Shown piece by piece: positions 31,483-43,240 of a stretch of DNA of 64,000 nucleotides. The notes below the pieces were generated by a model. It saw only the letters and a program-made list of their open reading frames with translations, was not told the DNA's origin and ran no database searches. The DNA comes from Asparagopsis taxiformis (lineage: Eukaryota; Rhodophyta; Florideophyceae; Bonnemaisoniales; Bonnemaisoniaceae), in contig JALQPE010002808.1 of assembly GCA_030407315.1 (NCBI GenBank), positions 58,337 through 122,336 on the forward strand, given 5' to 3'. The position numbers and the translations under genes were made by a program. Positions within the stretch are counted from its first letter, which is position 1; each line of letters opens with the position of its first letter.

Positions 31483-32734
31483 ACGTTATTCAAGGTCATT
31501 ATCTATTGGGAGTGCAACAGGCCTAGAATCTCTGCGTTTGGATTGGATCAAGATGTAGATCATCGGTTGACAAAAGCTGAATTGGGCCCACATTTCGTAC
31601 AGCGCACTAATTGTTATTGCTGCGACAGTGACGTAGTGGCATTGGATGTGTGGTGAATTAATTCTCGTATCCAGAAACTGTTGCTGAAAACAAGGAGGAT
31701 ACGGTTAGGAAGCTGGGGTGAAAGAACTGGGAAGGATGTTCCGGCTGTAGAGGGAAAATGAGAATGATGCTGACATTCCTGTCCTTCCGAGTGAAAGCAT
31801 TGGGAATGTTCCTCGGTATGCCATTTCCAACTAATGGTACAGTGTCATAAAGTTGAACCCCTTCCAGTCACGGTGAACATGTGTGGCAGTTTGCCACAAT
31901 TTTGGGGGATACCGTTCAGTGATAGATTGTTGCTTGGCTGGAGAGGACAACAGCAAAAATCTGTACTGGCGTATCATCTCATACATTTCGACTAAAGTAA
32001 GAGTAAAACCCCGGTAGAAAAGCCCTCAATTGCTGGTGGTTGGCACGTGTGGCGAACATCCCTTTCCACGAGTAGATATTTTACATCACCGCTCAATGGC
32101 CATACGTTGTCGAGAATGTCATGCATATACATGGAGGCGAGAAGGTCTCTAGGCGAGACCATCATCGAGAAACACTTGCGAAATGTCGATTCGAATTGCT
32201 GATCGCCTTGCCGTGAATCATTCGGCCTTGTGAAAACCGAGCAGATGTCAACCGTTAAATCTCCTGTTTCACATCCGTAAGCGATGCGTTTGGAAGCGGA
32301 GAAAACACCCGTACCGCCTCGCGAAATTCACAAAGCACGGCAACTGCATTGGAAACGCCTGACGTCAAGTAGTGTTCCCGACGCTGCCCGAACCATAGAG
32401 TGCAATGGTGTTCTCCGAACGCTCGAAAACTTCCAATGAAAGCGCCGGGCTTCTTGGCATAAAGCGCTTGCAAAGTCGATGCCGTTTCTGTATCGAGTAT
32501 AGCCTCAGAAGCGTCTTTGCTGCTGGAGAGCAGGTGTATTGCAGGGGATATTGGATGGGGGTTTGAGGGGTGTGGGGATAAAGACGCTCATGTGCAGATG
32601 GTGAATGAGCGTGGTGGTCGCAATGACGCCAATGGAAGGAAAATGGCGTTGGATAGTGTGTGAGAGGTGGATGCATCTTTTGTCTTTCTTCATCATTCAC
32701 GAATAGTCAAGCAATGCTCCAGTTTGACATCAAT
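31483..32734 (-). pseudogene. NB-ARC relic, cassette 3
   Basis: Duplicate of 6830-8081 (offset about 24,653) with one base lost in an A5 run near 31758. Confidence 0.72.
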
Positions 32735-32824
32735 CCGTTTACAATAACTTGAGTTTACAATAATACATGCTACTATCTAAACTCTACTGCAAAAAGTCTT
32801 CGCTCCGATTCTTTCGCGTCCAGT

Positions 32825-33355
32825 CTACGCGCCAATTTCAATACTCCTCGCCTTTGCAGCTTCAGCAGCTGCAATTCGAATCGTCAGTATTCCATCACGC
32901 ATCTCCGTCCGAATCGCCTCAGTATTCAATCGCGGCCCCAATTTCATCACAACATGGTACCTTGCCATCACCTTCCTGCACTCCGCCGCGCACTGCTCCT
33001 CCCCTTTCGCTTTCGTGTCATCTTCGGCTTTATCTTCAACGTCATCGCCGCCCTGTTCGCTCTTCGGTTCATTGCATCCGTTTCCGTCGGTACGGTATCT
33101 CTTGGCTTTCAGCACAAGACGCCGATCCTTCAGCTCTAATGAGACATCTTCTTTCGCCACACCGGGAATTTCGACCTCCAGACGCGTTTCCTCTTTCGTG
33201 TCGACACGCGTGTACGCCGGCTCAATGGTGGTCATGCACGGCTTGCTGTCGCGTTCCGTGCAGTCGCCGCTGTTGGACAGGAGTGCGTGGCGCATCAGGG
33301 AGGGGAAAAGGACGTCTTGTTGGACGGAGAACATGGGGATGCCGTAGAGATCCAT
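32825..33355 (-). CDS. Small heat shock protein HSP20, type B, copy 4
   Basis: 176 residues, same protein as B1. A longer frame continues 31 codons upstream only to a GTG at 33448, just downstream of the TATA box; the internal ATG used by all other copies is chosen. No copia follows it; instead an intact pre-insertion site (33702-33706) is found. Confidence 0.92.
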   Translation of the reverse strand: MDLYGIPMFSVQQDVLFPSLMRHALLSNSGDCTERDSKPCMTTIEPAYTRVDTKEETRLEVEIPGVAKEDVSLELKDRRLVLKAKRYRTDGNGCNEPKSEQGGDDVEDKAEDDTKAKGEEQCAAECRKVMARYHVVMKLGPRLNTEAIRTEMRDGILTIRIAAAEAAKARSIEIGA

Positions 33356-33463
33356 TTGAGATGTTGTTGGATGTGGTATGTGAGAGTTGGTAGAGTGGTG
33401 TGTTGGATTTGGATTGTCGATGAAGAGCGGAGGGGAGTGGAATGACACTTGGTAGACGCCATG

Positions 33464-33652
33464 TTTTATAGCTGTTCGAAGCGGTGGGTGGGAGTGGGGT
33501 GGAGGGGATGGAGGTCTACAAGGGAAGCGTTCTGGAAAGGATGTGTTGTCTCTAGAAATTCTCGAAGCATCGAGATTGTGGCTGGAGAAGTTTGGTAGGG
33601 GTATTTGGTGGAATGGAAAGTTTTGGAAGTTTTGGAAGTTTCGGGAATATTA
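33464..33652 (-). promoter_or_regulatory. TATA box and heat shock elements of HSP20-B4
   Basis: CTATAAAA at 33464-33471; a four-unit heat shock element at 33635-33652, with the two shorter elements between. Confidence 0.62.
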
Positions 33653-33701
33653 TGGAATCTGGCCAATCAACGTTCGGATGATGTCATGGATGCGAATAGT
33701 G

Positions 33702-33706
33702 CTGAC
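33702..33706. other. Empty copia target site (CTGAC)
   Basis: A single CTGAC joins the two flanks that in copies 1-3 are separated by copia. Also at 37496-37500 and 41290-41294. Confirms the exact element borders. Confidence 0.9.
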
Positions 33707-34348
33707 CTGTGGTGTATGACAGCAACCGTGTCATTGAGGTATTTCTGGGTTATAATTTACATGTAACTACACGCAGCCAACCAGAGCGCTTGTCATGTTG
33801 TGAAACGAGCTAGCATTGCTGGCATACGTGAGGAAACACCAAATCGATGCGATCGGGAAAGAAGCGCTGGACTACTCCACACTTTGCCGCTCGACTGATC
33901 CTAGCAATCTGCACTCGAGCTCTTCTGGTCATACTCGAGTGCATTGTCCATTGGACAGGTGCACGACGAAGAGGCCCTGGATCAATTTATCAGCGCTGCC
34001 GAAAAGGACACCAGAAGACCTGGTATCATATTTGAGAGGGTTAACGTTTGATTGATTTCCGCCCCCTTCGGCATTCAGAGAATGTTGTGTAGAGACTTGC
34101 CTGGAATAATTGGTAAATTGCGAGCTATTCATCGATAGCGCGAAATGAAATGCTCGTCTTCTATTGCGCTGCACGGCATGTGCTATGGCAAGAGCCAAGT
34201 AGCGGCCGTTGTCGCGTCCTAAGTGTGAACGGAGTAGGGGCTGTAGACCAGTGAGTCCTGGGGCAGCAGTATCAGCGACATGTGTTGGTGCAGTTCGACG
34301 CTGTTTTAGCTAGTGTGGAATGGTCTACACATGGTACTTCAAATTATA

Positions 34349-34625
34349 ACATCACGCATGGTCATCAGTCTACGGGGGTATAACAGGCATTGAATGTCTA
34401 CTTCGGGATCATGATGTAACCATCAGTAGAAAACAGACCGTTGAATTTTGTCTCAGAACGGGTATAGCATATTGATTTTTTGTGCCGCAACAACGACGTG
34501 GTGGTAGCTGGTTTGCGGTTGATAATTCCTGTACCTAGCGTCGGCAGTGATAGTAGAGGAAAATACAAGGGGGCTAAGGAATGTCAAAGAAGGTTGAATG
34601 AAGGAACAGGGAAAGATGTTCCGGC
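34349..34625 (-). pseudogene. Second NB-ARC relic, distal unit 1
   Basis: Homologue of 14465-14745 with scattered substitutions; repeated 3,794 and 7,588 bp further on. Confidence 0.36.
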
Positions 34626-35133
34626 CTTTGTGTGCTGCAACTTTGGATTCCAAACCCGCATATTGCATATATTTCTGCAATTGCGCTTGACACCGACGAG
34701 ATGTGGAGGGTGTCGCTCTCCGCAATCCCGCTCAAGGTAAAGATCCAGCTTACCGTAGCTCATGCACCTTTTCCCATACAGCGAAAAATTCCATGATTCG
34801 CAGTGTTCAGTTTCAACTTGCCCCCTCGCCCCAGCACCATTCGCAGTGCGATGAGCACCCACTGAGGACGCGAGGAATGAACGACAAATATTCACATTGC
34901 CTCAAACTGGGAGACCTATGCTAGCATGGGATTCGCACAGCCAAAGTACATCGTATTTCCTTTCCGTTTCCGAATCAACAAAGTCAATTTAGTTACGCTG
35001 CTGGCAGCAGTCCCTTTAATCCGCCCAGTTATCTTGGTACCAAAGACTACATTCAACTAGACTACACTGGACATTTCACTGCGTCAATATTACACTTTAG
35101 ACATCGATTTCATTCATCTGTCTGTCCCCCAGC

Positions 35134-35652
35134 CTAGGCACCAATCCGAATTACCCTCGGCTTTGCCGCCTCAGCAACTGGTACTCGAATAACCAATACC
35201 CCATTCTTCATCTCACTCCAAATACCATCCGAGTTCAATCGCGACCCCAATTTCATCTCAAGACGGTATTCCAGCGCCGGTTCAGAAACAACCTCCCCAT
35301 CTTTCTCTCCTGATGTCTTATCACTCTCCATCTCAGTCTTGTCTTCTGCCGCTGCACCAGTACCACCGCGATTCGGTCGGTATCGCTTCGCACTCAGCAC
35401 AAGCATACGGTCATTTAATTGCAGGGAAACATCCTCCTGCGAAACGCCAGGGATCTCGATCTCGACGCGCGTTTCTTCACTTGTTGCATAGCGAGAGTAG
35501 GTCGGTTCGATTGTGGGGACAGGGCGCTCATGCTCTGATTTGTGGTGTGTCGAGGTGTTGTCGTCGTGGGATGAGAAGGCGGCGTGAATGAGGGCTGGGA
35601 AGAGGAGGTCGGCTTGGGTGGAGAACATTGTGGGGAATTCGTAGAGCGCCAT
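35134..35652 (-). CDS. Small heat shock protein HSP20, type A, copy 4
   Basis: 172 residues: D30, Y55, E73, A126, C-terminal R-V-I-R-I-G-A. Protein identical to A5. This is the first A gene with the short-spacer promoter type. Confidence 0.92.
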   Translation of the reverse strand: MALYEFPTMFSTQADLLFPALIHAAFSSHDDNTSTHHKSEHERPVPTIEPTYSRYATSEETRVEIEIPGVSQEDVSLQLNDRMLVLSAKRYRPNRGGTGAAAEDKTEMESDKTSGEKDGEVVSEPALEYRLEMKLGSRLNSDGIWSEMKNGVLVIRVPVAEAAKPRVIRIGA

Positions 35653-35789
35653 TGGATTTGATTTTGTTAGTGTTGTTGTTGTTATCGTTGTTGGGTTAGT
35701 CGGGTGTGTTGTTGAACAGTCGAGTTTGTTGACTGTGTTTTGGATTGTGTTTGGAGGTGGATGTTGGAGTTTCTTCGAAAGAGGTCATG

Positions 35790-35846
35790 TTTTATAGCTG
35801 CGCGGGAAGGGCGTGAGGTGGAAGTCGAGGAAGCATGTTTCTAGAA
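35790..35846 (-). promoter_or_regulatory. TATA box and heat shock element of HSP20-A4
   Basis: CTATAAAA at 35790-35797 and a canonical TTCtaGAA at 35839-35846. The sequence diverges from A1-A3 promoters about 20 bp before this element, so the heat shock element is not the same one. Confidence 0.6.
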
Positions 35847-36078
35847 TTGAAAAATGGTAGGTGGGTGATATGGGCAGACGAGTCGAGAAAGGTCGAGAAT
35901 GTAGGAGTTGGATGTTTCCAGAGAGGTGTGGAACGGAATTATATTATACTGTGAAACGGAAAAACTTGTGGCATTATAATTGGATGTTGAATTCTCTCGC
36001 AACGGCCCGCTTTGACAGCCTATCCTATCCCATTCCAGACAGGCTGGTGGATGACGTCCGCTCGGAATCCATTACACT

Positions 36079-36110
36079 ACGTCACGTTGTCCACGTGTCC
36101 GGCGTTACGT
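36079..36110. promoter_or_regulatory. ACGT-core cluster in the short A-B spacer
   Basis: Four ACGT cores in 32 bp (36079, 36084, 36093, 36107), one inside a CACGTG G-box, and a TGACGTCC at 36053. Such cores are bZIP/bHLH sites. About 430 bp upstream of A4; copies at 39873-39904 and 43647-43678. Confidence 0.35.
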
Positions 36111-36618
36111 ACGCGGTTTCTACAATAATCTGAGCATATTATGAAATGAAACACGTGTCGAAACCATACCATGATATGGGCTGGAGTTTGGCCAATGGTC
36201 TGGAGAAAGGCAGCCTACCCGTGTAATTGAAGTAGGCTTCGGGATCACGTTGCATTGGTGAATGTCGACGTTGAGCTGTCGAGCTGTGGGCTGTTTAATA
36301 GTTCCTGTGCAGTTACTCATCAAGTTTCACGTCGACAACACAAACTTGAATTCAGAATTATACATGCCACAGTCTCCGTTACATGAGCGCATCGCTCCAA
36401 AGCAAGCCGAGTCCCAGAGCCTCGCGTCCAATCGAGGTCCAACCTGACTCCTCGCCTGTTTGTCGATGGATCTTTCGTCTTTGTCCATCATTCACGAATA
36501 GTCAAGCAATGCTCCAGTTTGACATCAATCCGTTTACAATATCTTGAGTTTACAATAATACATGCTACTATCTAAACTCTACTGCAAAAGTCTTCGCTCC
36601 GATTCTTTCGCGTCCAGC

Positions 36619-37149
36619 CTACGCGCCAATTTCAATACTCCTCGCCTTTGCAGCTTCAGCAGCTGCAATTCGAATCGTCAGTATTCCATCACGCATCTCC
36701 GTCCGAATCGCCTCAGTATTCAATCGCGGCCCCAATTTCATCACAACATGGTACCTCGCCATCACCTTCCTGCACTCCGCCGCGCACTGCTCCTCCCCTT
36801 TCGCTTTCGTGTCATCTTCGGCTTTATCTTCAACGTCATCGCCGCCCTGTTCGCTCTTCGGTTCATTGCATCCGTTTCCGTCGGTACGGTATCTCTTGGC
36901 TTTCAGCACAAGACGCCGATCCTTCAGCTCTAATGAGACATCTTCTTTCGCCACACCGGGAATTTCGACCTCCAGACGCGTTTCCTCTTTCGTGTCGACA
37001 CGCGTGTACGCCGGCTCAATGGTGGTCATGCACGGCTTGCTGTCGCGTTCCGTGCAGTCGCCGCTGTTGGACAGGAGTGCGTGGCGCATCAGGGAGGGGA
37101 AAAGGACGTCTTGTTGGACGGAGAACATGGGGATGCCGTAGAGATCCAT
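36619..37149 (-). CDS. Small heat shock protein HSP20, type B, copy 5
   Basis: 176 residues identical to B1; the upstream GTG extension to 37242 is disregarded as for B4. It lies in unit 33707-37500 with the short spacer, so no NB-ARC relic follows its 3' end except about 70 bp of the shared 5' flank. Confidence 0.92.
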   Translation of the reverse strand: MDLYGIPMFSVQQDVLFPSLMRHALLSNSGDCTERDSKPCMTTIEPAYTRVDTKEETRLEVEIPGVAKEDVSLELKDRRLVLKAKRYRTDGNGCNEPKSEQGGDDVEDKAEDDTKAKGEEQCAAECRKVMARYHVVMKLGPRLNTEAIRTEMRDGILTIRIAAAEAAKARSIEIGA

Positions 37150-37257
37150 TTGAGATGTTGTTGGATGTGGTATGTGAGAGTTGGTAGAGTGGTGTGTTGG
37201 ATTTGGATTGTCGATGAAGAGCGGAGGGGAGTGGAATGACACTTGGTAGACGCCATG

Positions 37258-37446
37258 TTTTATAGCTGTTCGAAGCGGTGGGTGGGAGTGGGGTGGAGGG
37301 GATGGAGGTCTACAAGGGAAGCGTTCTGGAAAGGATGTGTTGTCTCTAGAAATTCTCGAAGCATCGAGATTGTGGCTGGAGAAGTTTGGTAGGGGTATTT
37401 GGTGGAATGGAAAGTTTTGGAAGTTTTGGAAGTTTCGGGAATATTA
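37258..37446 (-). promoter_or_regulatory. TATA box and heat shock elements of HSP20-B5
   Basis: CTATAAAA at 37258-37265 and a four-unit heat shock element at 37429-37446. Confidence 0.62.
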
Positions 37447-38927
37447 TGGAATCTGGCCAATCAACGTTCGGATGATGTCATGGATGCGAATAGTGCTGAC
37501 CTGTGGTGTATGACAGCAACCGTGTCATTGAGGTATTTCTGGGTTATAATTTACATGTAACTACACGCAGCCAACCAGAGCGCTTGTCATGTTGTGAAAC
37601 GAGCTAGCATTGCTGGCATACGTGAGGAAACACCAAATCGATGCGATCGGGAAAGAAGCGCTGGACTACTCCACACTTTGCCGCTCGACTGATCCTAGCA
37701 ATCTGCACTCGAGCTCTTCTGGTCATACTCGAGTGCATTGTCCATTGGACAGGTGCACGACGAAGAGGCCCTGGATCAATTTATCAGCGCTGCCGAAAAG
37801 GACACCAGAAGACCTGGTATCATATTTGAGAGGGTTAACGTTTGATTGATTTCCGCCCCCTTCGGCATTCAGAGAATGTTGTGTAGAGACTTGCCTGGAA
37901 TAATTGGTAAATTGCGAGCTATTCATCGATAGCGCGAAATGAAATGCTCGTCTTCTATTGCGCTGCACGGCATGTGCTATGGCAAGAGCCAAGTAGCGGC
38001 CGTTGTCGCGTCCTAAGTGTGAACGGAGTAGGGGCTGTAGACCAGTGAGTCCTGGGGCAGCAGTATCAGCGACATGTGTTGGTGCAGTTCGACGCTGTTT
38101 TAGCTAGTGTGGAATGGTCTACACATGGTACTTCAAATTATAACATCACGCATGGTCATCAGTCTACGGGGGTATAACAGGCATTGAATGTCTACTTCGG
38201 GATCATGATGTAACCATCAGTAGAAAACAGACCGTTGAATTTTGTCTCAGAACGGGTATAGCATATTGATTTTTTGTGCCGCAACAACGACGTGGTGGTA
38301 GCTGGTTTGCGGTTGATAATTCCTGTACCTAGCGTCGGCAGTGATAGTAGAGGAAAATACAAGGGGGCTAAGGAATGTCAAAGAAGGTTGAATGAAGGAA
38401 CAGGGAAAGATGTTCCGGCCTTTGTGTGCTGCAACTTTGGATTCCAAACCCGCATATTGCATATATTTCTGCAATTGCGCTTGACACCGACGAGATGTGG
38501 AGGGTGTCGCTCTCCGCAATCCCGCTCAAGGTAAAGATCCAGCTTACCGTAGCTCATGCACCTTTTCCCATACAGCGAAAAATTCCATGATTCGCAGTGT
38601 TCAGTTTCAACTTGCCCCCTCGCCCCAGCACCATTCGCAGTGCGATGAGCACCCACTGAGGACGCGAGGAATGAACGACAAATATTCACATTGCCTCAAA
38701 CTGGGAGACCTATGCTAGCATGGGATTCGCACAGCCAAAGTACATCGTATTTCCTTTCCGTTTCCGAATCAACAAAGTCAATTTAGTTACGCTGCTGGCA
38801 GCAGTCCCTTTAATCCGCCCAGTTATCTTGGTACCAAAGACTACATTCAACTAGACTACACTGGACATTTCACTGCGTCAATATTACACTTTAGACATCG
38901 ATTTCATTCATCTGTCTGTCCCCCAGC

Positions 38928-39446
38928 CTAGGCACCAATCCGAATTACCCTCGGCTTTGCCGCCTCAGCAACTGGTACTCGAATAACCAATACCCCATTC
39001 TTCATCTCACTCCAAATACCATCCGAGTTCAATCGCGACCCCAATTTCATCTCAAGACGGTATTCCAGCGCCGGTTCAGAAACAACCTCCCCATCTTTCT
39101 CTCCTGATGTCTTATCACTCTCCATCTCAGTCTTGTCTTCTGCCGCTGCACCAGTACCACCGCGATTCGGTCGGTATCGCTTCGCACTCAGCACAAGCAT
39201 ACGGTCATTTAATTGCAGGGAAACATCCTCCTGCGAAACGCCAGGGATCTCGATCTCGACGCGCGTTTCTTCACTTGTTGCATAGCGAGAGTAGGTCGGT
39301 TCGATTGTGGGGACAGGGCGCTCATGCTCTGATTTGTGGTGTGTCGAGGTGTTGTCGTCGTGGGATGAGAAGGCGGCGTGAATGAGGGCTGGGAAGAGGA
39401 GGTCGGCTTGGGTGGAGAACATTGTGGGGAATTCGTAGAGCGCCAT
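38928..39446 (-). CDS. Small heat shock protein HSP20, type A, copy 5
   Basis: 172 residues identical to A4. It lies in the second 3,794-bp unit; identity of the surrounding non-coding DNA implies a very recent duplication or homogenisation. Confidence 0.92.
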   Translation of the reverse strand: MALYEFPTMFSTQADLLFPALIHAAFSSHDDNTSTHHKSEHERPVPTIEPTYSRYATSEETRVEIEIPGVSQEDVSLQLNDRMLVLSAKRYRPNRGGTGAAAEDKTEMESDKTSGEKDGEVVSEPALEYRLEMKLGSRLNSDGIWSEMKNGVLVIRVPVAEAAKPRVIRIGA

Positions 39447-39583
39447 TGGATTTGATTTTGTTAGTGTTGTTGTTGTTATCGTTGTTGGGTTAGTCGGGTG
39501 TGTTGTTGAACAGTCGAGTTTGTTGACTGTGTTTTGGATTGTGTTTGGAGGTGGATGTTGGAGTTTCTTCGAAAGAGGTCATG

Positions 39584-39640
39584 TTTTATAGCTGCGCGGG
39601 AAGGGCGTGAGGTGGAAGTCGAGGAAGCATGTTTCTAGAA
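39584..39640 (-). promoter_or_regulatory. TATA box and heat shock element of HSP20-A5
   Basis: CTATAAAA at 39584-39591 and TTCtaGAA at 39633-39640. Confidence 0.6.
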
Positions 39641-40412
39641 TTGAAAAATGGTAGGTGGGTGATATGGGCAGACGAGTCGAGAAAGGTCGAGAATGTAGGA
39701 GTTGGATGTTTCCAGAGAGGTGTGGAACGGAATTATATTATACTGTGAAACGGAAAAACTTGTGGCATTATAATTGGATGTTGAATTCTCTCGCAACGGC
39801 CCGCTTTGACAGCCTATCCTATCCCATTCCAGACAGGCTGGTGGATGACGTCCGCTCGGAATCCATTACACTACGTCACGTTGTCCACGTGTCCGGCGTT
39901 ACGTACGCGGTTTCTACAATAATCTGAGCATATTATGAAATGAAACACGTGTCGAAACCATACCATGATATGGGCTGGAGTTTGGCCAATGGTCTGGAGA
40001 AAGGCAGCCTACCCGTGTAATTGAAGTAGGCTTCGGGATCACGTTGCATTGGTGAATGTCGACGTTGAGCTGTCGAGCTGTGGGCTGTTTAATAGTTCCT
40101 GTGCAGTTACTCATCAAGTTTCACGTCGACAACACAAACTTGAATTCAGAATTATACATGCCACAGTCTCCGTTACATGAGCGCATCGCTCCAAAGCAAG
40201 CCGAGTCCCAGAGCCTCGCGTCCAATCGAGGTCCAACCTGACTCCTCGCCTGTTTGTCGATGGATCTTTCGTCTTTGTCCATCATTCACGAATAGTCAAG
40301 CAATGCTCCAGTTTGACATCAATCCGTTTACAATATCTTGAGTTTACAATAATACATGCTACTATCTAAACTCTACTGCAAAAGTCTTCGCTCCGATTCT
40401 TTCGCGTCCAGC

Positions 40413-40943
40413 CTACGCGCCAATTTCAATACTCCTCGCCTTTGCAGCTTCAGCAGCTGCAATTCGAATCGTCAGTATTCCATCACGCATCTCCGTCCGA
40501 ATCGCCTCAGTATTCAATCGCGGCCCCAATTTCATCACAACATGGTACCTCGCCATCACCTTCCTGCACTCCGCCGCGCACTGCTCCTCCCCTTTCGCTT
40601 TCGTGTCATCTTCGGCTTTATCTTCAACGTCATCGCCGCCCTGTTCGCTCTTCGGTTCATTGCATCCGTTTCCGTCGGTACGGTATCTCTTGGCTTTCAG
40701 CACAAGACGCCGATCCTTCAGCTCTAATGAGACATCTTCTTTCGCCACACCGGGAATTTCGACCTCCAGACGCGTTTCCTCTTTCGTGTCGACACGCGTG
40801 TACGCCGGCTCAATGGTGGTCATGCACGGCTTGCTGTCGCGTTCCGTGCAGTCGCCGCTGTTGGACAGGAGTGCGTGGCGCATCAGGGAGGGGAAAAGGA
40901 CGTCTTGTTGGACGGAGAACATGGGGATGCCGTAGAGATCCAT
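40413..40943 (-). CDS. Small heat shock protein HSP20, type B, copy 6
   Basis: 176 residues identical to B1 and B5; start chosen at the ATG shared by all copies, not the upstream GTG at 41036. Confidence 0.92.
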   Translation of the reverse strand: MDLYGIPMFSVQQDVLFPSLMRHALLSNSGDCTERDSKPCMTTIEPAYTRVDTKEETRLEVEIPGVAKEDVSLELKDRRLVLKAKRYRTDGNGCNEPKSEQGGDDVEDKAEDDTKAKGEEQCAAECRKVMARYHVVMKLGPRLNTEAIRTEMRDGILTIRIAAAEAAKARSIEIGA

Positions 40944-41051
40944 TTGAGATGTTGTTGGATGTGGTATGTGAGAGTTGGTAGAGTGGTGTGTTGGATTTGG
41001 ATTGTCGATGAAGAGCGGAGGGGAGTGGAATGACACTTGGTAGACGCCATG

Positions 41052-41240
41052 TTTTATAGCTGTTCGAAGCGGTGGGTGGGAGTGGGGTGGAGGGGATGGA
41101 GGTCTACAAGGGAAGCGTTCTGGAAAGGATGTGTTGTCTCTAGAAATTCTCGAAGCATCGAGATTGTGGCTGGAGAAGTTTGGTAGGGGTATTTGGTGGA
41201 ATGGAAAGTTTTGGAAGTTTTGGAAGTTTCGGGAATATTA
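41052..41240 (-). promoter_or_regulatory. TATA box and heat shock elements of HSP20-B6
   Basis: CTATAAAA at 41052-41059 and a four-unit heat shock element at 41223-41240. Confidence 0.62.
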
Positions 41241-42721
41241 TGGAATCTGGCCAATCAACGTTCGGATGATGTCATGGATGCGAATAGTGCTGACCTGTGG
41301 TGTATGACAGCAACCGTGTCATTGAGGTATTTCTGGGTTATAATTTACATGTAACTACACGCAGCCAACCAGAGCGCTTGTCATGTTGTGAAACGAGCTA
41401 GCATTGCTGGCATACGTGAGGAAACACCAAATCGATGCGATCGGGAAAGAAGCGCTGGACTACTCCACACTTTGCCGCTCGACTGATCCTAGCAATCTGC
41501 ACTCGAGCTCTTCTGGTCATACTCGAGTGCATTGTCCATTGGACAGGTGCACGACGAAGAGGCCCTGGATCAATTTATCAGCGCTGCCGAAAAGGACACC
41601 AGAAGACCTGGTATCATATTTGAGAGGGTTAACGTTTGATTGATTTCCGCCCCCTTCGGCATTCAGAGAATGTTGTGTAGAGACTTGCCTGGAATAATTG
41701 GTAAATTGCGAGCTATTCATCGATAGCGCGAAATGAAATGCTCGTCTTCTATTGCGCTGCACGGCATGTGCTATGGCAAGAGCCAAGTAGCGGCCGTTGT
41801 CGCGTCCTAAGTGTGAACGGAGTAGGGGCTGTAGACCAGTGAGTCCTGGGGCAGCAGTATCAGCGACATGTGTTGGTGCAGTTCGACGCTGTTTTAGCTA
41901 GGGTGGAATGGTCTACACATGGTACTTCAAATTATAACATCACGCATGGTCATCAGTCTACGGGGGTATAACAGGCATTGAATGTCTACTTCGGGATCAT
42001 GATGTAACCATCAGTAGAAAACAGACCGTTGAATTTTGTCTCAGAACGGGTATAGCATATTGATTTTTTGTGCCGCAACAACGACGTGGTGGTAGCTGGT
42101 TTGTGGTTGATAATTCCTGTACCTAGCGTCGGCAGTGATAGTAGAGGAAAATACAAGGGGGCTAAGGAATGTCAAAGAAGGTTGAATGAAGGAACAGGGA
42201 AAGATGTTCCGGCCTTTGTGTGCTGCAACTTTGGATTCCAAACCCGCATATTGCATATATTTCTGCAATTGCGCTTGACACCGACGAGATGTGGAGGGTG
42301 TCGCTCTCCGCAATCCCGCTCAAGGTAAAGATCCAGCTTACCGTAGCTCATGCACCTTTTCCCATACAGCGAAAAATTCCATGATTCGCAGTGTTCAGTT
42401 TCAACTTGCCCCCTCGCCCCAGCACCATTCGCAGTGCGATGAGCACCCACTGAGGACGCGAGGAATGAACGACAAATATTCACATTGCCTCAAACTGGGA
42501 GACCTATGCTAGCATGGGATTCGCACAGCCAAAGTACATCGTATTTCCTTTCCGTTTCCGAATCAACAAAGTCAATTTAGTTACGCTGCTGGCAGCAGTC
42601 CCTTTAATCCGCCCAGTTATCTTGGTACCAAAGACTACATTCAACTAGACTACACTGGACATTTCACTGCGTCAATATTACACTTTAGACATCGATTTCA
42701 TTCATCTGTCTGTCCCCCAGC

Positions 42722-43240
42722 CTAGGCACCAATCCGAATTGCCCTCGGCTTTGCCGCCTCAGCAACTGGTACTCGAATAACCAGTACCCCATTCTTCATC
42801 TCACTCCAAATACCATCCGAGTTCAATCGCGACCCCAATTTCATCTCAAGACGGTATTCCAGCGCCGGTTCAGAAACAACCTCCCCATCTTTCTCTCCTG
42901 ATGTCTTATCGCTCTCCATCTCAGTCTTGTCTTCTGCCGCTGCACCAGTACCACCGCGATTCGGTCGGTATCGCTTTGCACTCAGCACGAGCATACGGTC
43001 ATTTAATTGCAGGGAAACATCCTTCTGCGAAACGCCAGGGATCTCGATCTCGACGCGCGTTTCTTCACTTGTTGCATAGCGAGAGTAGGTCGGTTCGATT
43101 GTGGGGACAGGGCGCCCATGCTCTGATTTGTGGTGTGTCGAGGTGTTGTCGTTGTGGGATGAGAAGGCGGCGTGAATGAGGGCTGGGAAGAGGAGGTCGG
43201 CTTGGGTGGAGAACATTGTGGGGAATTCGTAGAGCGTCAT
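42722..43240 (-). CDS. Small heat shock protein HSP20, type A, copy 6
   Basis: 172 residues, the most diverged distal A copy: starts M-T-L, has N30, G42 (H-G-R-P), K73 and ends R-A-I-R-I-G-A. The domain and I-x-I motif are intact. K73 is shared with A1 at the opposite end of the array. Confidence 0.92.
   Translation of the reverse strand: MTLYEFPTMFSTQADLLFPALIHAAFSSHNDNTSTHHKSEHGRPVPTIEPTYSRYATSEETRVEIEIPGVSQKDVSLQLNDRMLVLSAKRYRPNRGGTGAAAEDKTEMESDKTSGEKDGEVVSEPALEYRLEMKLGSRLNSDGIWSEMKNGVLVIRVPVAEAAKPRAIRIGA

Noticed and set aside
33356..33448. 31-codon N-terminal extension of HSP20-B4 (also B5, B6)
   Set aside because: The upstream start is a GTG about 15-20 bp from the TATA box, so it lies at or before the likely transcription start; other copies use the internal ATG.
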